This document shows positions 21,641 through 34,171 of a stretch of DNA of 64,000 bases, one piece after another. Numbering within the stretch: position 1 is the first letter of the stretch; each line of letters opens with the position of its first letter. This DNA is from Chiridota heheva (Eukaryota > Echinodermata > Holothuroidea > Apodida > Chiridotidae): NCBI GenBank assembly GCA_020152595.1, contig JAIGNY010000732.1:1-64000 (forward strand), read 5' to 3'. The notes beneath the pieces are model-generated. The model made no database searches. It was not told the origin of the DNA and saw nothing but the letters and a program-made list of their open reading frames with translations. A program made the translations under genes and the position numbers.

Positions 21641-24035
21641 AGAGACATAAAGTCTGACATAATCATTATTTCATATGATAGAAATAAAAATAACAAAACT
21701 TCTGACCAAATTGCATACCTCCCAAAGCAATCTAAACACATTTTTGGGAATGATCAAAAAGTTTAATGCTATGAATAAATTGTTCTACGGGAGCCATTAT
21801 TTTGATTTCAAATCATGCAGATTATGATTTCATCAGCCCAGCAGGATGTTGGAGTGCTTTGTATTTGTTTATTATCTACCTCAAATTTCCTAGCTTATGA
21901 AATATGGTTTTTCTTTTGTAATGGTCAAGGATATTTTTGTGTACATGAAATTATCAAAACATGCTGTTAAAATTTTGTATCACATCATTTTGGAATAAGT
22001 TTTAATGCATAGTATGACTTAATATATGGGACCCTCCTAAAGTAGCAGAGGTGATTCCGTGCATGCCAGTTACAGGGCATTTCCCGGCAGTGGTAGGGGG
22101 CCAAGGGAAAAACAGCCCCCCCCCCCAGCAAAGCTTTCTAAAGGGGCACCAAAATCGTCCTGAGAAAGAAAAATTGGACCCTGGGAAAAATTTACGTGTT
22201 GATCAATAAATTCTTCAAATACTATTAAGCAAGTAATATTCCATTTGTGTAGTCCAAAAGTGCATGAATTTTCCACAGAAAAAACCAAATTTTCCACCAT
22301 TTTCCCACCATTGGCGCTCGAGCGGGCCAGGCCCTTGGATTTCGTGCTCGGACAGAAACTGATGCATGGCAATAGCTCGTTGGCAATATTCAATATCCAC
22401 TCCTGCCGTGAAGGCCAAAACATTGTATTTAATACATCTGGTAGAAGCTGTTCGAGAGGTCGCCGAATGATCACAGGGATGCAAAAATTGTTATGAAAAT
22501 ATACTTTGATATCCTTTTTATTCTCAATGTTGTAAATATTTTTTCTCAAAGCTTTATTCTTGCATTGAGCATGGAAACCATTCCTAGACCCCAACTAAAG
22601 ACACATATTGAAGTCAATGGGATCCTGTATTTGAACATTTGTTCCAAATAGTATTTTTTTTAACTTACTTTAGTTCGGAATTGACAAGATTTCATGACTT
22701 GTCCTTCTCCCTAAAAATTTGTTCCAGCAAATCATAACTACAAACTTACTGTAGCAAATAGTGAGACCACTTTATCTTGATTAAAATAACCACACAATAA
22801 GGACTTTATCCATTGCTAATATGATACTCAGCACCAACTTCCACAACAACTAAGGTTTTCAGAATAAAGAAAATGAAGAGGAAAAATATGACCCGACCTG
22901 ATTATCAATCAGGTTGGGTCTGACTGTTTGAAAGTTTAAGGAGCGGAACAACTAATGTTAAGCAATTTTTTGCTACCAAAATTACGGCAAAAAACGCTTC
23001 TAGCTTCCTGGACCTTTGCCCCCTTGGCGCCTAGGACGTCGACCCAGGATTTGACACAATATTAAGCAATTGAAAAAAAAAAACTAATTAATTTAAATTT
23101 GGAAGGGTATTTTCGCCACAAATTTCAGATATGTTTATGATCAAATGTAAAAAGTGTGATTTAACTTAACTTTGGTAATACAACAAATGACTGGACTTTG
23201 ACATATTTTCACTGATTTTGCACACAAGGAGGAAAGTTTTAGAATATTTTTTGCAGGGAACTGATTGATTGTTAAAAAATTTATCTTACAATTTGTTAGT
23301 TTCATGACCAGGGATGTGAGAGTTTTTGAATAAGAATAAAAGATCAACAAATTTTGAGGTTTTTCCTTTGCAACTTAACACTAATGATGGTTACCGTTTC
23401 AAGTGTGGCCTATAACCCCGAGTGTATTTCCTGAAAAATAAAGTCCCCATTCGGAATTTTCGGGGATAGAAGTTTCTGTTCCAAAGGCATTGCTTTCTCA
23501 GCATCCTTATGTCTTTCAATTTGTGTATACTTATTTTTATAGCTTAGGCCATTAATACATAATAAAACGTCCTTTATCCTAACGTCAGTAACAGCAGACG
23601 GATGTGTGTGTACAAGTAAAAAGGAAAAATTGCTGTTTTTATTGGCTTAACTGGACCAGTAAATTTTGAAAGGAAAATATCTTTTAGGATGTAAGTTATA
23701 TTGCATTTTAAGTAATAAATATTGGTCTCTCTTACCCCAGGAAGCGTCATTTTCACGATTTTGAATTAAGTTTTAGGTCGAAATTGGTTGCTAAACAAGG
23801 TGGAATCAAACATATTACAGGCTCTTTGGCCTGGCTTCGTCCAAAGAAATTATATTCTCCTGTCGTGATTGCAAATTTAATATTAAAAGGAAAGGGTCAT
23901 CAGCAATTTTCAGGCCGATTGAATTTGAATCAATTTTAGTCGCGGTAGGGAGGGGAATTGCGCTTTCAGCTATACCCAAAAGAGGTGAAAGGAATTCAGG
24001 CCAATGAGTGTAGACAATCTATTACGGACACTTAC
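21641..24035. other. Unannotated; ambiguous 525-bp minus-strand frame
   Basis: A 174-codon minus-strand frame spans 22594-22070 and an 89-codon frame overlaps it out of register (22484-22215, containing EYCQRAIAMHQFLSEHEIQG). I recognise neither, and no splice sites support them. They could be a decayed gene fragment or chance. The rest is AT-rich without signal. Confidence 0.3.
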
Positions 24036-24060
24036 TCTCTTTGATATTTTTAATGAGGAT
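24036..24060 (-). CDS. Candidate 25-nt microexon
   Basis: Minus strand: a strong acceptor (pyrimidine tract TTTTTTCTGTTTCAG) and a strong donor (GTAAGTG) enclose only 25 bases. One frame (SSLKISKR) would leave in phase 0, compatible with 20534-20467. Nothing but splice consensus supports it. Confidence 0.25.
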
Positions 24061-27000
24061 CTGAAACAGAAAAAATGAGCCGTATGTCCATTTAAAGTTT
24101 TATAAATACCTGCAATTCGTAAGTTGTAATTCTGTTCTGGTTTAATTATGTCCTCTGCTCACCGTGCATGCAGGGGTATAACTAGACTTCGATCGCAGGG
24201 GGTGTAAGACAAATTTGTTTGACAAAAAATAAATCAGGACAATTTATAATAGTTTTTTTTTGTCTCTATATAAGTATAAGGCTACAATTTGAATACAAAA
24301 AACAAAAAACGATCTACATATCAAAGCCTTCCGTATACCTAGACGGGCAATGAAACCAAAAACACCTAAACCACGGGACAACCCCAACCCTTCTCCCCAC
24401 GGGGATAATGGAGGCAAGAATTGGGCCCTCCATTTCACGAGAGCAACGGGTCAAGAAGTACCCTTTGTGATATTTATATTAGGCGTGATTTTCGCCCCTG
24501 CTATAAAGTAAGAGTTGTGATGCTCAAAACTCTTTTTATGCTTTGAAATGGCTGTTTTCGATATAAAAACTGTCAATTCTCATCATTTGTGCTTTTTCAC
24601 TTTTAGATGCATGCATACCCAAAGTTTTATGACCAATGTTGCCCTCTTTTTGACTCGCTTCTTGCCTATTTCGCGTGCAGACGTACCAGAATGAAACCCA
24701 TGATTGGGAACAACATTGAATTATATGGGAAACTCCTTTATTGTGCATCTTTAATTAGTTTTCAGTACACCTCATAATCATTTTCACTACAATTTTAATT
24801 GATAATGTATGGCAGTAGGCCTAAACTTGAGGTAAATTTTATTGGCTTCAGTCAAATTTTTGACGCTTCCGGTTGCCAAACAGTTCATAAAAGTATCATC
24901 TCCATTCATTATTTTGATTGCCACCTCCAGTTGCTTAAGATACATTTGGCAAAACAAAAACAAAAAACATGAATGTATACTTGTCATTTATTTTATTAAT
25001 TAGATGTCTTGAATATTTCCTATATGCCATGATTACTAATACTATCTTCAATCAGTAAAGTCAATGGAAGTGTGCGCTTGTTTTAGACGCACGATTTGTT
25101 TTCTACGCCCGCGTTCAACATTTACGCTTGCATGGCTGATGTTCGATAGAATTTGAAATAATTAGGTACATTCACTTCGGCGCACACGATTGTGAAAAGG
25201 TAGCAACAGAGGTAGGTGAAAGTTTCTTTTTTTTTCGGGTTTGAGTTCATAGTTATTAAATGTATATTTTGTGCCCAAGCTTTTAAGATTAAGAGTTACA
25301 TACTAGAAGCTTTTTCAGTTCTGTAGCTTAACTTTTGCAGGTTGAAATAAATGAGGTAAAAAAGTACAAATTTCTTGGAAAATGTTCGCAAAACAAGCAG
25401 TGCGTTGCAAATATTCTGCGACGCGACTATGATGAGTCAATGTAGCGGTTTTCACCGTTATATGCATAGGATGATGTCTGACCCAGTATTCGCAGTAATT
25501 TATTTTATTTTGTTAAAGATTTTCCTTTTTTTATTTTTAAACTTATCTTAATTAACCTCATAAATGAATACCTTACATGGATACAGAACACAGAATGATA
25601 GCATAGTAAGCAATTGTCCTGTTTGGGGCTAGTGAGATTAATATCTCACTCAGTATGCCCTACATGCTACACACTAACTTGCAATACTGAGTGAGACAAC
25701 TCAACAGAAACTTAGATTGGGATTTTCATTTTGACCTATCATACGTCCAACGCTTTTACAAATTATGATCATGGCAAAACCGTTGAAATAGTACTGACGA
25801 GCTACCAATTAGATGACAATTATATTGTAAACTTACTAAATACATTTTTATCTTCTTATATCAGTATATACAACAAAAAGGAATAAAATTGAATGATTTT
25901 CGGAGCTAATCGTTTACCTTGACAACTTTGTCCGTCTGACTCGCGACGGGCGTACAAGAGTAACGCACAGCTCAGGCCAGATTACGCTGGTGAGTGTTAG
26001 TTTTCAGAAATTCGCACTTACAATCTTCCTCGAGAGACAACAAGTCACCAGCACGAGAAAAAATGTATATCACATATTACAATGAAGGAGCATGTTTTAA
26101 ATGCAATAAAATATCATTTAAGCGAAATGAGGTATATGTGGCAAAACGGTAAAGAAGTATTTGGGAAAAGAATTTAGGCCTATACAGCTAAAAGAAAGTC
26201 TAGCTTAGTCAATAATTGTTCTTCAGGCACTTATTGCATATTTGTTTTAATGAATTCCATGTCCATGTTGTGATGCTTAATACATAAGTGTAGGAACGGG
26301 GAGGGCAGGGGAACGGTGCCCTACACACAAATGAATAAAGTGCCCCTATTGAAAATGAAAAGTTCACCAGTCCTCAATTACTGTCAAAGGTGCGAGAATT
26401 TGTGGCGGAATTTGCGGATACTTTTAAACAAATATTAAAAAGTGCCTTTTCAAAATGAATACTGCTTGGGCTCAGAAATTATATCTACTGGGAGGGGGAA
26501 GGGGAGGGGAGGAGGATTTTCATTTATAAAAAAAATGAAATTAAGACGATAAATGTTTTGTCAATTAAATTGTAGACCCGTAACAAAATATTTTGTTAAA
26601 ACAAAATTCATATATTTTGGCTTAGTAGTTGCCAAACTCCTTACCCCAGACCTATTCACCCTCATGACGCATACTAACATGAAAAGTGGGCGGAATTTTC
26701 CTATCGAAAGTGGGGAATAATCAAAAGTTTAGGGGGACAAAATCACGCTAAAATGCAAAAAATAATCTTACAAAAGGTACAAATTCAGGAACAGTGTGTG
26801 TGGGTGAAATGGAGGGAGAAGGAGGGGGAAGGGGGGGGGGGGTGGCCATCCTTTCAATTTTCCTCTCAAATCCAGCCTGTATACATGAACAACGGTGACT
26901 GATATGGTTACTATTCTCGTTTACATTCATGTGGTATATCTTACGTATCATTGTCAGATTTCGTTCATACTTTTAACATCCAAGCTTTGTTATTATTGGT

Positions 27001-27794
27001 ACGCACGCTAGTTGTTCGATTTAGTGGTGTTGGCCCGCGGATTCTTTTGACGCACGTTTGCAGTGTTTTCAAATAATTAGGTACAAACACTTTAACGCTT
27101 TGTACAGTGAACCATCGCGGAGAAGGATCAGTAAAATATTTTCTTATTTTAATCAATTTACAACCGCTATTGAGGTTTAAAACGTAGGTGCCCATTAAGT
27201 TTAAGTCTTTTTACGTATGTTTATGCTATTTTTACATAGTAGAACGAATTTTTTAACTTATAATTACAAAAGGCAACAGCCACAAATTTGTCGCAGGAAG
27301 GCTTATTTTAAGCCGTGCGTCGTCAATATTCGGTTACGCTATTATGTTGAGCAATGTAAACGTTTTCCATAGTATAATTTGCACAACGACTTCTGGCTGT
27401 GTACGGCCAATGCATATGGCTACAGTATACAGTCATATGTTATCTGACTAGTTTGGCGCCTAAATGGTCCTTATCAATATCAGTCAAAATAGTTTTATAT
27501 TCTGAGGTATGATTGTACAGTACATGTAGCTGAAATCCCAAAGCTTCTTCACCATGGGATTGATCCTTAAGGGGGCCTCTGGACTCCACGCCGAAAAGAC
27601 GCAACGCTTCACGTACATTAATGTGCCCCTCAACAAGTCTAGCAACCTGCCCCTTTTTAAATTAAGCTAGTGGTCTGACTAGCCTAGCTTACATGTTTGT
27701 TTGTGCCTAGGCCTACATTATTTACATAAATTTTAAACCAGCATTATCAGCCTCGCGATTCCTAGCTTTGGCAACTTAAAGTACACGTCGGTAT
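24061..27794. other. Unannotated; diverged direct repeats at 25075-25460 and 26990-27370
   Basis: Two GC-richer segments share AATAATTAGGTACA, a CAATATTCxGxxACGC block and related flanks in the same order, about 1.9 kb apart, suggesting an old duplication. A GC-rich patch at 25925-25985 is open on both strands and edged by donor-like sites (GTGAGTG plus, GTAAACG minus), but I cannot assign it. A 66-codon minus frame at 24987-24787 has no support. Confidence 0.35.
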
Positions 27795-27950
27795 CCAGTC
27801 AAAACGTCCCTTTAGTACCAATACCAAACCTCCCCCGCTGTTTTGCCACCAAAGCGTCCCCACTTTTTTGCAAGCAAAAACGTCCCTGCTTTTTTTGCTA
27901 CCAAAACTGCCTCGCTTTTTTGCTACCAAATCCTCCCCATCAACTGAAAA
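27795..27950. repeat. Degenerate ~30-bp tandem repeat
   Basis: About five or six imperfect units of TTTTTTGCTACCAAAACG with TCCCCGC follow each other. Confidence 0.7.
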
Positions 27951-29159
27951 CCAAAACTTCAAAAAAGCCTTGAAGCCGCAAAAATGTTAGGTGGCGGAGG
28001 ACCACAGTGGAAAATTTGTTTTCTCCACGCCAAAGATTTATCCAGATTTTTGGAAAACCTAGCAGGCTGTTTACTCCAGTTTTTTTCTTTTCATATCGCT
28101 GTAATTTTGATGTATTTCTTTATAAATTTGAGAGAAAAGTATGCCAAAATTTGTCAAACTGGCTATGCTCCATGCTGAAGATCTGTGGCGTAACATACAT
28201 ACTTTCTAGACTGGCCGGAGGATGATTGAATTACGAATAGCATTTACAGATATTTTGAGTATCTATCTTTTAAATATATTTTGCTTCTCTTTTATTTTTA
28301 CGTAATTCTTGTCTCATCAAAATAGACAGCAATTGGAGCAAAATCACGTTATGAACTTGGATAATAACTGAAAATTGAAATACTACCCAATTATATGTTG
28401 AATTTTGTATGCTAAGTACAAAACAATTTAGGTTTGAACTAATTCAGAGTAAAATTTCGAAATAAAAATTCAGAAATAGTCAATTCATAAATGAATACCT
28501 ATACTATCTCCAAAAACTGAATGATATACAATCATTTTTTGTATGTAGTATACTTAAGATACTTCAAAATTAAATAGATAATATTGAATGAAGACGGATG
28601 TTTTGACTTTCGACCTGAGGACATTTCACCGGGTATGTTTTGACTTAGTTACTACCACAACCCACGTACACGTATATGTATGTATATCACTGAAACAGTT
28701 GTTTTGTGTATGCCATAAATCAGAAACAACAGCAATCAGTGAATGTCAGCCAACAACGAAAACGATAAGTATTCAGTACAGCCATAAAAGGCCTGAAACG
28801 GAGGTATATGACGAATTCTAGTGTTGAACTTGATACAATTGATCATCTTTCAGACTAATTTCCGCGTTATTAATACGTAGTTATTGAAATTTGCTTTCAT
28901 TTTCAATTGACACCATCTACAGCTAGGCCCCCTTTAAAGGTTTTAACTTTAAGCAAATAGCATCAAGTTTTCATTCTAAAAAAACATGCATTATTTTGAT
29001 AACAAATATTCATCTTAAAATTTAGATAATAAAATTCAAATAATAAATAGTCTACATAGCCTACTACATAAAATTTATAATGTAGTTAAATCATGCTGTG
29101 TACACTTAAGGACTATAAAATCTGTTGGACCGTATCTTACAAATGAAATAAGCGAACGT
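27951..29159. other. Unannotated AT-rich sequence
   Basis: No exon, RNA gene or repeat recognised. Confidence 0.4.
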
Positions 29160-29470
29160 TCAATCCATACTTGTATGACATCCCGCCATGATTTCTGTAA
29201 TTTTATCTTTATTGTCCTACCCAAAAAACTACTAAGATGTTTACAAACAATTCAAAACTGGGCTACTAAACTTACAGTATCTTCAACAATGTCCACGCAC
29301 GTCACCCTTCTTCTTAGAACCTTGCACTGGCTACCAATTGAAGCACAAACTTACAGTATCTTCAACCATGTCCATGCACGTCACCCTCTCCTTAGAACCT
29401 TGCACTGGCTACCAATTGAAGCACGAATACAATATCTTAACAATCTTTTTTGCAGTTTACTGATATCTAT
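29160..29470 (+). pseudogene. CR1/L2-like LINE reverse transcriptase 3' fragment with internal duplication
   Basis: The plus-strand frame at 29175-29507 reads KKLLRCLQTIQNWATKLT followed by LLRTLHWLPIEA, the conserved C-terminal region of CR1/L2-type reverse transcriptases (…LHWLPVxxRI…). A ~75-bp stretch ending in this motif is repeated at once: copy one ends near 29347 and copy two near 29425, both reading LRTLHWLPIEA. A functional protein has the motif once, so this is a decayed, internally duplicated fragment. It is 5'-truncated. Confidence 0.75.
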
Positions 29471-29785
29471 TTTTATATATATCCTTCTTTTTCTATGGTT
29501 TAGTTAACAAGGAGGTGATATTTCTAATTGAGGATACTACTAACCCTATACCTAAGCTATCTGGGATAATCCAACAGATAAACGTGGAACAAATATTCAT
29601 CAGAATTTATAGAGATCAAAAACTGGGTGGAAGTACACTTAAAACATTTTTGTCGGCAGAGGAGCGCGTCAGTGCAGGTCAGTTATGTTTAGCTCAGTGG
29701 AACAAACAGGTCAACTAATTAGCAATTAATGCATACTTTTTCTTATACCCATAAAAAAAATCACTGTGCTACATTCTTCAGCTTT

Positions 29786-30038
29786 AATATGTAGTGTAAT
29801 GCAATTATTGGATAAGACAGACACTTAAATATGTAGTGTAATGCAATTATTGGATAAGACAGACACTTTAATATGTAGTGTGATGCAATTATTGGATAAG
29901 ACAGACACTTTAATATGTAGTGTAATGCAATTATTGGATAAGACAGACACTTTAATATGTAGTGTAATGCAATTATTGGATAAGACAGACACTTTAATAT
30001 GTAGTGTAATGCAATTATTGGATAAGACAGACACTTTA
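29786..30038 (+). repeat. 42-bp minisatellite (six units)
   Basis: ATATGTAGTGTAATGCAATT followed by ATTGGATAAGACAGACACTT and TA repeats six times with almost no divergence. The length preserves frame, so both strands show 14-residue periodic frames. Confidence 0.95.
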
Positions 30039-30049
30039 AAAGACTATGA

Positions 30050-30680
30050 TCTCACACGGCATCCCTTCCTATGTCTCCATGACATCCACCTGATGTCCCG
30101 TATCAGTGACTTCCCACCCGATGCCCCACATGGTGTCCCACATTGGATCCCACTATATGTCCAACATGGCATCCCATCCCATGTCCCACATTGGATCCCA
30201 CCATATGTCCAACATGGCATCCCCTATGTCCCACATGGCATCCCCTATGTCCCACATGGCATTCCTCCCTATGTCCCCCATGGCATCTCACCTTGTGTCC
30301 CACATCCCATGTCTCACATGGCTTCCTACCCTATGTCACACATGGCATCCCAATCTTATGTCACTCGTGGCATCCCAATCTGATGTCACTCGTGGCATCC
30401 CAATCTTATGTCACTCGTGGCATCCCATCCTATGTACCACATGGCTCCCACCCTGTCCCATCCAATATCTTACCCCTTATCCCACATTGCATCTCATCTG
30501 ATGGCCTTTCCCACCGTCACATGTGGTATCCCACCCTGTCACATGTGGCATCCCATCCGATTTCCATATGGCATCCAACTCTCGTCACATGTGGCATCCC
30601 ACCCCATCCGATGTCCCACATGGCATCCCACCCTATATCTATAAACTCCATAAGCAGTCTCATCCTAGCTATCTGTTCCT
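30050..30680 (+). repeat. Degenerate ~24-bp CATGGCATCCCA array
   Basis: Imperfect units of ATGTCCCACATGGCATCCCA with CCCT. Several longer plus-strand frames overlap here; all derive from the periodicity. Confidence 0.85.
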
Positions 30681-30738
30681 GAGCATATTAAGTATGGAAG
30701 TCTCTCAGTTCATATAACTTACACAAATGAAGTATTGA

Positions 30739-31380
30739 ATAAGAAAACCAAACATCGCAAACGGTACAATTCCCCTCGCCGCTAATAACATGCTTTCCAC
30801 CCTGTCACAACTGTCATCCCACCCTCTGTTCTGCACGATATCCCATCTTACACCCCCTTCCCCCCCCGCCTCCTTACAGGAAATCATACATGAAATCCAG
30901 ATACCATTCCATCACACATGACCCATATGCCATAACACCTGCAATCAAGATAACATCCCACCATATGCCTTGCCACCATGTCCCATCCTACCCTGTCCCA
31001 CATGCCATCCCTTCATATACCACATGACATCCCACCCTCTCCTACAGGCCATTCCATTCTATCCTAAACTGTCCCATAGGCCATCTCATCTGAAATCCAG
31101 ACGACATGCCATCCTGCCTCATATGTCATTACACTCTGTCTCACATGCCATTCCAGCCTGTCATATATGCCATGACACAACTTTGTTTCACATGCCACAA
31201 CCTTGTTTCACATGCCACGCCACTCTGTTCCACATACTATCCCACCCTGTCTTATATGCCACGACATTCTGTCCCCATTCCATGGTACCCTGTCCCATAT
31301 GCCACCCCACCCTGTCCCACATTTCATCCATCCTGCTCTTTATGCCATTCCACCTACATCCCAATTCCTACATCTACGAA
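30739..31380 (+). repeat. Diverged CATGCCATCCCACC-type repeat region
   Basis: Related to the preceding array but more diverged. Its left part (CTCGCCGCTAATAACATGC, ACAGGAAATCATACATGAAA) matches 53921-54160 in the same orientation, so part of it is a dispersed duplication. Confidence 0.7.
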
Positions 31381-31439
31381 TCTTTCTACCATCTTCGACC
31401 CATCATTCTTTCCTCACTCCTATCTCCTCACTTCTATCA

Positions 31440-32170
31440 ACCTAGCATGCCCCATTCACCTACAATCCCCCTTCACCTGCCATTCTCCGCTCATCTACTA
31501 TCCTCCATTCACCTACCATCTTGTATTCCGCAACATGCCCCATTCACTTTACCCCCCCATTCACCTACAATCCCCCGTTCACCTACCATCCTGTTCACCT
31601 ACCATCCTGTTCACCTACCATCCCCTGTTCACCTACCATCCCCCGTTCACCTACCATCCCCCGTTCACCTAACATCATCCATTCACCTAACATCATCCAT
31701 TCACCTACCATCCCCCGTTCACCTACCATCCCCTTTCACCTACCATCCCCGTTCACCTATTATCTCCCGTTCACCTACCATCCCCCGTTCACCTACCATC
31801 CCCCGTTCACCTACCACCCCCGTCCACCTACCACCCCCGTTCAACTACCATCCCCTACCACCAACCGTTCAACTACCATCCCCGCTCACCTACCATCATC
31901 CATTCACCTACCATCATCCATTCACCTACCATCATCCATTCACCTACCATCATCCATTCACCTACCATCATCCATTCACCTACCATCATCCATTCACCTA
32001 CCATCATCCATTCACCTACCATCATCCATTCACCTACCATCATCCATTCACCTACCATCATCCATTCACCTACCATCATCCATTCACCTACCATCATCCA
32101 TTCACCTACCATCATCCATTCACCTACCATCATCCATTCACCTACCATCATCCATTCACCTGCTATTCCA
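31440..32170 (+). repeat. 18-bp minisatellite (CATCCATTCACCTACCAT)
   Basis: About 16 near-perfect units occupy 31886-32165. The left part (31440-31885) holds diverged CCCGTTCACCTACCATCC units. The 6-codon period makes long Pro/His-rich plus frames and a GEWMMV minus frame; there is no coding evidence. Confidence 0.95.
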
Positions 32171-33406
<1,236 letters not shown>

Positions 33407-33844
33407 TGTTTTTGCATGTTTTGCTTTAAAAACCTATTTAGACTGGGATCAATGAATGGAAAATTTCACAAATGAGTCTAAATATGAACAAAAATCCTCC
33501 ATTTTCATTATTCACAAGAAATAATAAGCTAGAAAATAAAGAGCAATTTCAACCTAAATTTGCATATTATGTTGATAGTTTCTTTTTTTTTAATTAAAAA
33601 AGTTTATTGTCGTAGCATTCATGTAAACCAAACTTGTATCACGTTTTGAACACGCTGGGCATTTAAGGGTAAAGGGCCAAAATCTAATGAAGATAGTTTG
33701 CATCACGGGCAGGCAGATTTTTTTCTTAACTTATAATCCTGACAAACTTATAATTCTTTTCCTATCAGTATGCAAAGTTCATTGTTTGTGGTCTTGTCAG
33801 CTTTTCAAACTTCTTGAGTAAACAAATTACTGCATAAGTACAAG

Positions 33845-33985
33845 CATGTGTGTGTAAGTGTCAAGCATGTGTGTAAGTGTCAAACATGTGTGTAAGTGTC
33901 AAGCATGTGTGTAAGTGTCAAGCATAAGTGTGTAAGTGTCAAGCATAAGTGTGTAAGTGTCAAGTATGTGTGTGTAAGTGTCAAG
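33845..33985 (+). repeat. ~19-bp tandem repeat (GTGTGTAAGTGTCAAGCAT)
   Basis: Seven to eight units with small length changes. Each contains GTAAGTGT, a splice-donor-like core on the plus strand. Confidence 0.85.
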
Positions 33986-34171
33986 ATTCTGGGACAAGTG
34001 GGAACACTGACTCGTATTTGAGCAGCATGGGTCAGTTGGCAGACACGTCTCTTATTGTTATTAAGTTATACAAACTTAAATACCTTCAGATTGCATCAAT
34101 CTCATTTTGTATCCACTAGCATTGGACAATTCAGAGCGGAAAATAAAAATAAAACACTCCATACGTTTAGT

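Noticed and set aside
22070-22594. 174-codon minus-strand frame as a gene
   Set aside because: No recognised domain, no splice support, and a second overlapping frame is equally plausible. Left as unannotated.
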